64,000 bases of DNA, from positions 58,907 to 122,906 of the forward strand of contig VWPU01004544.1 in NCBI GenBank assembly GCA_013398955.1, given 5' to 3'. Positions within the stretch are counted from its first letter, which is position 1. Every line of letters starts with the position of its first letter. A program made the position numbers and the translations under genes. The notes below the pieces were generated by a model, which ran no database searches, had not been told where the DNA came from, and worked only from the letters and a program-made list of their open reading frames with translations. This stretch comes from Callaeas wilsoni. Taxonomy: Eukaryota; Chordata; Aves; Passeriformes; Callaeidae. This document shows positions 60,901-64,000 of this stretch, one piece after another.

Positions 60901-63747
60901 GCATGAAGTCAGAATTCATCTTCATTTTCCTGAGAAGTATCAGTTTGACAAATTGGTGGACCTGCTACAAAATAAATAATTTCTACAACTGTTTCAGTAA
61001 ATCAGACAAAAGCCCCTGAAACCCTCCTCTACTACCTCAACTCTGTAGAACCATTACATGCACAAGCACCCCCCACATTTTCTCCAAAGGGCCCTACATC
61101 AAATAAACAGTCCTGGGCACAAAAGCATTTCAACTTCACCTCCTGGATGGCAGGGGTAGTTTTAGGGGCAGGTTCTTGCTAAAGCAAAAGCTCGAACACA
61201 CCCTGTTGTCTCTCTGCAACTAAGCAATTGCTTCTGCATTACGCCACATACAGAAGGAAAGAACAAAGTTCTCATCTGCTGTGCAACTACTAAAATAGGA
61301 GTCAAATTCTTGTTCAAATGGTATTAGACTCTGGGAGAAAATATATCTAGTATGATTATAGAAGCAAACAGTGAGTCAGGATTTGCTGGTGCTATTCCTG
61401 TCTCTACCAGTAACCCATTGTGTGCCTACAACCAAAAAACTTAAGGGAGCACTTGTACAAATAGGCCAGTACCAGGCTGTTTTACAAGATCTAACTGGAA
61501 AAAGCTAGGAAGGCCTACCAGAGGGCGGATATATTATGGGGTTTTTCCCATCCTATTCTTTCATTTTACAGAAAAGCTTATGTAAAAGCTTGAATAGTAT
61601 ACCAGAACCCAAATAATTTGCAATATGCCAGGCACAGGTTCTCCATTTGAATGGATGACTACTGCTACTCAAGAGTAACTTGCCTCTCTTGCATCTGAGC
61701 TCTTATGGCTTTAGGGCCAATTTACTGATTTTGCATTAATCTTTAAACTGCTATACCTTACGCTGCCTTCAAGCAACTTGTTCTCTAAAATTAGAAGCAT
61801 CCCTTACGCAGCATTTACACAGTTTCTGTTTGACTGGAGCTATAGATGAAAGCTTACTAAAGCCATATGAACATAAAGCAAGGAAACCTGGCTTTTCAAT
61901 CTAAAACTAATGGTAATTATTCTTTTTATTTTAGGACTAGTCATCATGCTATAAAAGGAAGGATTTCCTTCCAAATATAATGAAATTTAACTATTTGAAT
62001 ATATCAAAAGACAGAAAGCCCACATGGAGGCTTAGTTTCCCTTTCTTTCTCTACATGAAGTTACTCTTTTTTCCATTAGCTTTAATTATTTTTTTATTTA
62101 AGATTACAGTACTTTCTATTCAGCGACAGAGCAGCACCATGAAAAAACCAAACTAAACAAAAAAAAAGTTCCAAAAAGAGATTCCTCCTCCCACCCAAAG
62201 AAAAAAGATTTCTAAGCAAATCAATAAAACTCCCTCATTTTTGAAGGATGCAGTGGTCAAATAACCTGAATGACATCATGCAATTATTAATATGAATCTC
62301 AGTCTAGGAACATTTGTCATTTTAGCCCAGCTTAACAGAAAGGGCTGTGCAGCAACAGGCACATGGCTGAGGACTAATTTTTTGCATGATCACATCTGGA
62401 GCCTGGAAAGCTAGATTACACACAGATAAAAGCCAGGGAGTTACAAGGAAGAGACCTCACACTGACTGGTTTCACCAAGGGGAATCACGTTAGCATTGTA
62501 AACTAACAATAGAATCTCTTGGATGACAGCAGCAGTGAGAGCTTTCCTTACATCAACTTATCCTGGTTGTCAATGGAAAAAATAGCTTGGCATTTGGGTC
62601 CTCCAGTTCTAGAATCAGTACAGGATCAAGATTCTTCTCTACTTCACCATGGGACCTTGGCTACATAAGGGACATCCTCACCAATACCATATGCCTTGTT
62701 CCACTAAGCCTAGTTCCAGTAACATCCAACAAAGAGCAGAATTAGATGTTTTCTACACAGAAGCTAACAACAACAACAACACACCAAAAAACAAAACAAA
62801 ACCAAAAACAACGAGGAAACAGCACACATAAATGCTTTAGTACTGAAAGCCAACAGTGCTCAAATATGCTCAAAGTATTTCTTCTGCCCTTCCTCTCTGA
62901 CGACTGCCAAGTACTATTTCAGGGCAACCAAAGGCCCTCTCATTTGGCTGAGTCATATGCTATCTTGCTATTAACTCTTCACAGATAAGAACCAGCTCTA
63001 CGCCAGGCCAGGAAAAGCAAGGGAAGAAAAACCGCTTTTTTTGAAGTTCCATAGGGTTCTCCGAAGACCGTGTGCTTTCCTACAGTCTCTGAGAAACGGT
63101 TTTGGAGGTGACAAGAAGGCAGGGCCGAGCTCCGCCGTCTCGAATGCTCGGCGGCAGCGGCACCTCCGGTCATGTGCCGAGCGCCGCAGGGGCGGCCGCG
63201 ATGCGCTCTCGCACCCACCGCCCGGCACAGCACCTCAGGGCGCTGGGGGAACCCGCCCCTGGACGTGCTAGCCCGTGCTGTGTTCACACCGCTGCTGTGG
63301 TTCAAACAAGGCGGCCGCACAACGCAGGGCGAGAGCACCGACGGGCAGAGCCGCTGCCGCTTGTGCCCGTTCAGGAGCGGTGGGCGGAGGCCGCTCCCCC
63401 TGCGCCGGGGGTCCCGCCGACCCCAGGCTCCGTCCCGGCCAGGAGCTTCCGCCACCTCTCCGCAAGGTCACGCAGCCGGCGGGGGACTGCGCAGCCCCGC
63501 TGTCCGTGGAGGGGCCGGGGATGCGGGAGGTGCCGCTGCTCCCGGTTTCCGCTTCCCGAGATGGCCTCCCAGGGCCGGGCAGGCCCCGCTGCCCTCACCG
63601 CCCGGCCGGGCCGGGGGCCGGGCCCCACCGCAGGGGAGACCCACAGCGGGGAAATCCCGGGTCGGTAGCCCGCCCGCCCGCCAGCCCCCACTGCGAGTCC
63701 CCGCGCCGGGAGCACTTACTGAGCTCGTCCTGGGCGGCCGCGGCCAT
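6859..63747 (-). CDS. ECPAS: ECPAS / ECM29, proteasome adaptor and scaffold (complete, 49 coding exons)
   Basis: ECPAS (KIAA0368, yeast Ecm29) is a very large HEAT-repeat protein. It binds the 26S proteasome across the 20S core and 19S cap, acts in proteasome assembly quality control, and links proteasomes to ER, endosomal and centrosomal compartments. I traced 49 exons from ATG (63745-63747) to TGA (6859-6861). They sum to 5,544 nt, giving 1,847 residues against about 1,845 recalled for human. All junction phases agree, and long stretches match the vertebrate protein from memory. Repeated HEAT-type helices are visible, e.g. [53 protein letters not shown] and [16 protein letters not shown]. 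There is no signal peptide or membrane segment. All introns are GT-AG except intron 22 (GC-AG). Introns range from 88 bp (intron 39) to 7.1 kb (intron 1). No frameshift or stop breaks the frame. Confidence 0.97.
7821..7892 (-). CDS. ECPAS: ECPAS exon 48
   Basis: Residues 1778-1801 plus one base: Glu completed, [23 protein letters not shown]. Acceptor tcccttag, donor CAAG|GTGAGA. Confidence 0.94.
9066..9154 (-). CDS. ECPAS: ECPAS exon 47
   Basis: Residues 1748-1777 plus one base: Gly completed, [29 protein letters not shown]. Intron 46 is only 153 bp. Acceptor ttgacag, donor TTAG|GTAAAT. Confidence 0.93.
9308..9413 (-). CDS. ECPAS: ECPAS exon 46
   Basis: Residues 1713-1747 plus two bases: Arg completed, [34 protein letters not shown]. 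Acceptor tcctgtag, donor AAGG|GTAATT. Confidence 0.95.
10025..10169 (-). CDS. ECPAS: ECPAS exon 45 (acidic linker)
   Basis: Residues 1665-1712 plus one base: [48 protein letters not shown]. The [11 protein letters not shown] segment is a charged, variable linker. Donor CAGC|GTAAGT. Confidence 0.95.
10743..10935 (-). CDS. ECPAS: ECPAS exon 44
   Basis: Residues 1600-1664: Ser completed, [64 protein letters not shown]. Acceptor gcgtttcag; a second AG five bases downstream is out of phase. Donor GAAG|GTGACA. Confidence 0.96.
11060..11310. repeat. Pyrimidine-rich stretch (plus strand)
   Basis: C/T-rich for about 250 bp with many CTCTTCC-like blocks, giving a purine-rich pre-mRNA segment in ECPAS intron 43. 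No element recognised. Confidence 0.6.
11437..11480 (-). CDS. ECPAS: ECPAS exon 43 (44 nt)
   Basis: Residues 1586-1599 plus two bases: [14 protein letters not shown]. Acceptor gattgcag, donor GCAG|GTAAGT. Recovered by phase between its two neighbours. Confidence 0.94.
11979..12187 (-). CDS. ECPAS: ECPAS exon 42
   Basis: Residues 1516-1585: Gly completed, [69 protein letters not shown]. The start uses the AG at 12188-12189, because the phase demands it; a second AG eight bases on would break the frame. Donor GAAG|GTAAAG. Confidence 0.96.
12240..12420. repeat. A/C-rich low-complexity tract (AAAAC/CAAAAC type)
   Basis: About 180 bp nearly free of T on the plus strand, built from irregular AAAC, AACC and homopolymer A blocks. 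The ORFs over it are compositional. It begins about 50 bp upstream of the ECPAS exon 42 acceptor in transcript sense. Confidence 0.9.
13224..13415 (-). CDS. ECPAS: ECPAS exon 41
   Basis: Residues 1452-1515 plus one base: Glu completed, [40 protein letters not shown], an acidic PEEEKGEKE stretch, then [13 protein letters not shown]. Acceptor tccttcag, donor CCCG|GTATGT. Confidence 0.95.
13649..13715 (-). CDS. ECPAS: ECPAS exon 40
   Basis: Residues 1430-1451 plus one base: [22 protein letters not shown]. Acceptor tgttacag, donor GAAG|GTATGT. Confidence 0.95.
13804..13895 (-). CDS. ECPAS: ECPAS exon 39
   Basis: Residues 1399-1429: Gly at the junction, [30 protein letters not shown]. Acceptor ttccaacag, donor CAGG|GTGAGT. 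The next intron is only 88 bp. Confidence 0.96.
14535..14601 (-). CDS. ECPAS: ECPAS exon 38
   Basis: Residues 1377-1398 plus one base: [22 protein letters not shown]. Acceptor tcttccag just before five G; donor TCAG|GTAAGG. Confidence 0.95.
15096..15185 (-). CDS. ECPAS: ECPAS exon 37
   Basis: Residues 1347-1376: [30 protein letters not shown]. The acceptor ttctctag needs the upstream of two adjacent AGs to keep Ser; donor AAAG|GTATGT. Confidence 0.95.
15186..17020 (-). other. ECPAS: ECPAS intron 36 (1.8 kb)
   Basis: Several overlapping ORFs on both strands between 15640 and 16620, none recognisable; a pyrimidine-rich tract precedes the exon 37 acceptor. Nothing else seen. Confidence 0.75.
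17021..17086 (-). CDS. ECPAS: ECPAS exon 36
   Basis: Residues 1325-1346: [22 protein letters not shown]. The acceptor is preceded by an uninterrupted run of about 17 T (transcript sense). Donor CATG|GTAAGT. Confidence 0.95.
17089..17106. repeat. Poly(A)/poly(T) run at a splice acceptor
   Basis: About 17 A on the plus strand directly beside the exon 36 acceptor, so it is the polypyrimidine tract of that intron. Confidence 0.85.
17886..18036 (-). CDS. ECPAS: ECPAS exon 35
   Basis: Residues 1274-1324: Ser completed, [50 protein letters not shown]. Donor GAAA|GTAAGT. Confidence 0.97.
19134..19255 (-). CDS. ECPAS: ECPAS exon 34
   Basis: Residues 1234-1273 plus two bases: [40 protein letters not shown]. 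Acceptor tccccag, donor TCAG|GTTAGT. Confidence 0.96.
20262..20309 (-). CDS. ECPAS: ECPAS exon 33 (48 nt)
   Basis: Residues 1218-1233: [16 protein letters not shown], a single HEAT helix. Acceptor ttcttag, donor CAAG|GTAAAG. In frame and divisible by three, so skipping would be silent for the frame. Confidence 0.94.
20873..20978 (-). CDS. ECPAS: ECPAS exon 32
   Basis: Residues 1182-1217: [35 protein letters not shown]. Acceptor tttgcag, donor TAAG|GTAATG. Confidence 0.97.
21727..21806 (-). CDS. ECPAS: ECPAS exon 31
   Basis: Residues 1156-1181 plus two bases: [26 protein letters not shown]. The donor CCAG|GTATCG splits a Ser codon. Confidence 0.96.
22628..22795 (-). CDS. ECPAS: ECPAS exon 30
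   Basis: Residues 1100-1155: [56 protein letters not shown]. One of the most conserved ECM29 blocks. Phase 0 both ends; donor GATG|GTGAGT. Confidence 0.98.
22796..24545 (-). other. ECPAS: ECPAS intron 29 (1.75 kb)
   Basis: Contains the diverged CR1 fragment at 23637-23736; the plus-strand ORF 24039-24386 is not recognised as coding. Confidence 0.75.
23637..23736 (+). mobile_element. Diverged CR1 LINE 3' fragment
   Basis: GCAAGGCCCTGAACAGCAT, CTAGCTCTTGTGGGGGGGTTAG, CCCCTTCAACTTAAGAGATTC and TGTGAATT follow the CR1 3' consensus order with many changes. ECPAS intron 29. Confidence 0.7.
24546..24663 (-). CDS. ECPAS: ECPAS exon 29
   Basis: Residues 1060-1099: Gly completed, [40 protein letters not shown] second AG five bases downstream (TCAAG) could act as an alternative acceptor but would shift the frame. 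Donor GAAG|GTAATG. Confidence 0.96.
24893..24958 (-). CDS. ECPAS: ECPAS exon 28
   Basis: Residues 1038-1059 plus two bases: Arg at the junction, [21 protein letters not shown]. Acceptor tctatcag, donor ATGG|GTAAGT. Confidence 0.95.
25898..26012 (-). CDS. ECPAS: ECPAS exon 27
   Basis: Residues 1000-1037 plus two bases: Glu at the junction, [37 protein letters not shown]. Acceptor tcttgcag, donor AAAG|GTACAG. Confidence 0.96.
26767..26821 (-). CDS. ECPAS: ECPAS exon 26 (55 nt)
   Basis: Residues 982-999 plus one base: [18 protein letters not shown]. Acceptor atcttacag, donor GACG|GTAAGT. Confidence 0.94.
27876..28021 (-). CDS. ECPAS: ECPAS exon 25
   Basis: Residues 933-981: Asp at the junction, [40 protein letters not shown] (HEAT-type), LSTHKAIK. 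Acceptor tcaaatag, donor TAAG|GTAAGA. Confidence 0.96.
28921..29044 (-). CDS. ECPAS: ECPAS exon 24
   Basis: Residues 892-932 plus one base: [41 protein letters not shown]. Acceptor tttttcag, donor TCAG|GTAGGC. Confidence 0.96.
29299..29322 (-). other. ECPAS: Candidate 24-nt microexon in ECPAS intron 23
   Basis: Flanked by an acceptor (ACTTCTGCAG) and a good donor (AAAG|GTATGC). It would insert RLVNALSK in frame between residues 891 and 892, since exons 23 and 24 meet at phase 0. It is absent from the human protein as I recall it, so it may be unused. Confidence 0.3.
29658..29684. repeat. Three tandem copies of ATTCTCAGT
   Basis: A perfect 9-bp unit three times in a row, ending a few bases before the CR1 fragment that starts near 29688. 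Confidence 0.9.
29688..29935 (+). mobile_element. CR1 LINE 3' fragment
   Basis: Reads as the CR1 3' end in sense: TGATAGGACAAG, GGGAGAAATTCTTTACTGTGA, GAGGCACTGGAAGAGGT, GGTCTAGTG, TTTAAGGTCCCTTCCAACCC, AAACCATTC, ending in the TTCTATGG-type terminus. It lies in ECPAS intron 23, opposite to the gene. Confidence 0.93.
30597..30698 (-). CDS. ECPAS: ECPAS exon 23
   Basis: Residues 858-891: [34 protein letters not shown]. Phase 0 both ends; donor GGAG|GTGAGA. Confidence 0.96.
31161..31333 (-). CDS. ECPAS: ECPAS exon 22 (GC donor)
   Basis: Residues 800-857: Gly at the junction, [57 protein letters not shown]. The exon ends AAG|GCAAGA, a GC 5' splice site: continuing the frame to the next GT would pass a stop (ARFL then TAG). 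Confidence 0.95.
31749..31914 (-). CDS. ECPAS: ECPAS exon 21
   Basis: Residues 745-799 plus one base: [55 protein letters not shown]. The middle acidic/polar segment is less conserved than its flanks. Donor ATAG|GTAACT. Confidence 0.96.
31915..33906 (-). other. ECPAS: ECPAS intron 20 (2.0 kb)
   Basis: Overlapping ORFs around 33160-33512 reflect a locally GC-richer stretch without recognisable protein. No repeat family identified. Confidence 0.75.
33907..34041 (-). CDS. ECPAS: ECPAS exon 20
   Basis: Residues 700-744: [45 protein letters not shown]. Donor CCAT|GTAACT (T rather than G before the intron). Confidence 0.95.
35787..35878 (-). CDS. ECPAS: ECPAS exon 19
   Basis: Residues 669-699: Gly at the junction, [30 protein letters not shown]. 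Acceptor ttgtttag, donor TAAG|GTATTG. Confidence 0.95.
36415..36646 (-). CDS. ECPAS: ECPAS exon 18 (largest internal exon, poly-Ser run)
   Basis: Residues 592-668 plus one base: [40 protein letters not shown], then SGNHVSF followed by seven serines encoded by a TCC/TCT run, then [19 protein letters not shown] and AGVG. Donor GGAG|GTAAGA. Confidence 0.97.
37391..37471 (-). CDS. ECPAS: ECPAS exon 17
   Basis: Residues 565-591: [27 protein letters not shown]. Phase 0 both ends; acceptor ttgtttag, donor AGAG|GTAATT. Confidence 0.95.
37472..39191 (-). other. ECPAS: ECPAS intron 16 (1.7 kb)
   Basis: Mostly unique sequence. A short perfect inverted repeat lies at 37937-37961. No exon or element recognised. 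Confidence 0.75.
39192..39315 (-). CDS. ECPAS: ECPAS exon 16
   Basis: Residues 523-564: Pro at the junction, [41 protein letters not shown]. Acceptor tctgaaag, donor CAAG|GTACAG. Confidence 0.95.
40200..40372. repeat. TG/TA/CA simple repeat with self-complementary arms
   Basis: Alternating purine-pyrimidine sequence made of TATA, TGTG and CACA blocks with GCATATGC cores. ECPAS intron 15, close to the donor of exon 15. Confidence 0.9.
40399..40502 (-). CDS. ECPAS: ECPAS exon 15
   Basis: Residues 489-522 plus two bases: [20 protein letters not shown] (a HEAT-type helix pair), [14 protein letters not shown]. Donor ACCC|GTAAGT. A TG/TA simple repeat starts about 25 bp into the following intron. 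Confidence 0.97.
41611..41733 (-). CDS. ECPAS: ECPAS exon 14
   Basis: Residues 448-488: [41 protein letters not shown]. Only 106 bp of intron separates it from exon 13. Donor AAAG|GTATTT. Confidence 0.97.
41840..41906 (-). CDS. ECPAS: ECPAS exon 13
   Basis: Residues 425-447: Ser completed at the junction, then [22 protein letters not shown]. Acceptor gtttcag, donor CAAG|GTAGGT. Confidence 0.95.
42468..42517 (-). CDS. ECPAS: ECPAS exon 12 (50 nt)
   Basis: Residues 409-424 plus two bases: [16 protein letters not shown]. Acceptor cattcaag, donor CCAG|GTAACT. Too short to stand out as an ORF; found by phase and similarity. Confidence 0.93.
43599..43677 (-). CDS. ECPAS: ECPAS exon 11
   Basis: Residues 382-408: [26 protein letters not shown]. 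Acceptor aattgcag, donor AGAG|GTAAGA. Confidence 0.95.
43939..44024 (-). CDS. ECPAS: ECPAS exon 10
   Basis: Residues 354-381 plus two bases: [28 protein letters not shown]. Donor CAT|GTAAGT; the split codon reads Ile (ATT), giving HICIICPE where I recall HICITCPE in human. Confidence 0.95.
44197..44316 (-). CDS. ECPAS: ECPAS exon 9
   Basis: Residues 314-353: [20 protein letters not shown] then [20 protein letters not shown]. Phase 0 both ends; donor TCAG|GTGATG. Confidence 0.96.
44583..44664 (-). CDS. ECPAS: ECPAS exon 8
   Basis: Residues 286-313: [28 protein letters not shown]. Acceptor cccttcag, donor GGAG|GTAAGA. Confidence 0.96.
45878..46017 (-). CDS. ECPAS: ECPAS exon 7
   Basis: Residues 240-285 plus two bases: [20 protein letters not shown] through DLELKSKQ. 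The donor AAAG|GTAAGG splits a Ser codon completed by exon 8. Confidence 0.96.
46505..46673 (-). CDS. ECPAS: ECPAS exon 6 (Ser/Gly/Pro-rich linker)
   Basis: Residues 183-239: [11 protein letters not shown], then a low-complexity segment [18 protein letters not shown], then [20 protein letters not shown] and EQ. The linker is probably disordered and separates the N-terminal HEAT block from the next. Acceptor tgcttag, donor ACAG|GTATTT. Confidence 0.95.
46674..48829 (-). other. ECPAS: ECPAS intron 5 (2.2 kb)
   Basis: Contains the possible CR1 tail at 47700-47757; an ORF at 47768-48076 follows it but shows no recognisable protein. Otherwise nothing seen. Confidence 0.75.
47700..47757 (+). mobile_element. 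Possible CR1 3' tail
   Basis: GAGGTCTCTTCCAAACTAAA then TGATTCTGTGATT resembles the last 50 bp of CR1. Too short for certainty. ECPAS intron 5. Confidence 0.5.
48830..48982 (-). CDS. ECPAS: ECPAS exon 5
   Basis: Residues 132-182 plus two bases: [35 protein letters not shown], ending LLMPY + GG. Acceptor gtttttcag, donor ATGG|GTGAGT. Confidence 0.95.
50114..50232 (-). CDS. ECPAS: ECPAS exon 4
   Basis: Residues 93-131 plus two bases of 132: [20 protein letters not shown] through GKPQPQQD. The donor ACAG|GTATAA splits the next Ser codon. Confidence 0.96.
51820..51936 (-). CDS. ECPAS: ECPAS exon 3
   Basis: Residues 54-92, [20 protein letters not shown] through AVSFVT. Phase 0 at both ends; acceptor cctgtcag, donor GTCACT|GTAAGT. 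Confidence 0.96.
52347..52388. repeat. Interrupted poly(A)
   Basis: Three A-runs separated by short G-containing breaks (GAAAGGGG, GAAAA); poly-U in the ECPAS pre-mRNA of intron 2. Confidence 0.85.
52690..52862 (+). mobile_element. Diverged CR1 LINE 3' fragment
   Basis: GCAGAGTCTTCATCCAGAGAG, GTTTTTCAACACTC, GGAGACCTCCTAAAGTCCCC, TCCAAGCTGAATTATCTCATG and ATTCTACAA follow the order of the CR1 3' region. Upstream sequence (52440-52690) may belong to the same insertion but I could not match it. ECPAS intron 2. Confidence 0.7.
56493..56623 (-). CDS. ECPAS: ECPAS exon 2
   Basis: Residues 10-53: Asn at the junction, then [20 protein letters not shown] through EGVRKK. Acceptor attgcag, donor AAAAAA|GTAAGT. 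Highly conserved N-terminal ECM29 domain. Confidence 0.95.
56624..63719 (-). other. ECPAS: ECPAS intron 1 (7.1 kb)
   Basis: Largest intron. It contains the inner part of the CpG island (from about 63110), a CAA repeat near 62770 and several short A-runs (56638-56660, 60536-60549). The ORF at 58128-58517 has no coding signature I recognise. No nested gene or RNA identified. Confidence 0.85.
62768..62822. repeat. CAA/AAAAC low-complexity repeat
   Basis: Starts as (AAC)n and continues into irregular AAAAC units in ECPAS intron 1. Confidence 0.85.
63720..63747 (-). CDS. ECPAS: ECPAS coding exon 1 (start codon)
   Basis: Encodes MAAAAQDEL plus the first base of residue 10. The ATG sits in good Kozak context (A at -3, G at +4). 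Donor A|GTAAGT. I chose this ATG because no in-frame ATG lies further upstream in the window and the downstream phase fits exon 2. Confidence 0.88.
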
Positions 63748-63935
63748 GTTGCCGGCTGGGGAGGGAGAGGAGGCGGCGAGAGACGCTCCGCGCCTCCCAC
63801 CCCTCTCCGGCACCGGCACCGGCCCGGCGGCCGCCTCTCTCCTCCTCCCCCTCCTCCCTCTCCTCCTCTTCCTCCACCACCTCCTCCTTCTCCTCCTCCT
63901 CCTGCTCCCTGCGGCTCCCCTCGACAGTGGCAGCG
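63748..63935 (-). other. ECPAS: ECPAS 5' UTR with polypurine GGA tract (extent inferred)
   Basis: In transcript sense this is dominated by GGA/GGAGG repeats (about 63836-63910), a sequence type able to form G-quadruplexes. The reading frame of the ATG is open through the whole stretch, coding for an arginine run if translated. The 5' end is inferred from the TATA-like motif upstream. Confidence 0.5.
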
Positions 63936-63957
63936 CCCGCTCTTCAGTCACGGCCGG

Positions 63958-63963
63958 TTTATA
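63958..63963 (-). promoter_or_regulatory. ECPAS: TATA-like motif TATAAA
   Basis: Minus strand reads TAAATATAAACC about 210 bp upstream of the ATG. If used, transcription would start near 63930. CpG-island promoters often lack a working TATA box, so this is tentative. Confidence 0.35.
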
Positions 63964-64000
63964 TTTAGAGACAGTCGCCGTCCCCACCGCCCGCCCCCGC

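Larger units (their letters stand above)
63110..64000. promoter_or_regulatory. ECPAS: CpG island at the ECPAS 5' end
   Basis: Sequence turns abruptly GC- and CpG-dense from about 63110 to the window end, in contrast to the AT-rich introns. It covers the start of intron 1, exon 1, the 5' UTR and the presumed core promoter, and carries NotI-type GCGGCCGC motifs and several GC boxes. It may continue past the window. Confidence 0.9.

Noticed and set aside
62979..63455. 158-codon minus-strand ORF in ECPAS intron 1
   Set aside because: Lies in the CpG island downstream of the exon 1 donor; composition explains it and no splice phase joins it to ECPAS.
63102..63668. 188-codon plus-strand ORF over the CpG island
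   Set aside because: Long ORFs are expected by chance in GC-rich DNA; antisense to ECPAS exon 1, no recognisable domain.

Overview
The window is vertebrate nuclear DNA, almost certainly from a bird. It holds introns, several 3'-end fragments of CR1 LINEs (the typical avian retroposon) and parts of two protein-coding genes. Both genes have human orthologues on 9q31, a region that corresponds to the avian Z chromosome, so a Z-linked location is inferred. The exact species cannot be read from the sequence.

Layout: (1) 1-3970, plus strand: the last three coding exons and 3' UTR of SMC2, the condensin SMC ATPase. These exons carry the ABC signature motif, Walker B and the C-terminus. (2) 3970-4200: a gap of about 220 bp between the two convergent polyadenylation regions. 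(3) 4200-63950, minus strand: an apparently complete ECPAS gene (KIAA0368/ECM29), encoding the proteasome adaptor and scaffold. I assembled 49 coding exons from splice sites and reading phase. Their joined length is 5,544 nt (1,847 codons plus TGA), with every junction phase consistent. That is close to the roughly 1,845 residues I recall for the human protein. (4) 63100-64000: a CpG island covering ECPAS exon 1, the 5' UTR (a purine-rich GGA tract) and a TATA-like motif.

The two genes are tail to tail and functionally unrelated: SMC2 acts in mitotic chromosome condensation, ECPAS in proteasome assembly and quality control. No other protein gene, tRNA, rRNA or CRISPR was found; the remaining ORFs look like intronic or UTR shadows. 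The points most worth checking are a GC-AG intron in ECPAS, a possible in-frame 24-nt microexon, the compact convergent 3' ends with a hairpin between them, and an open frame through the GGA-rich 5' UTR that could give a non-AUG N-terminal extension. I saw no convincing novel biological system here.
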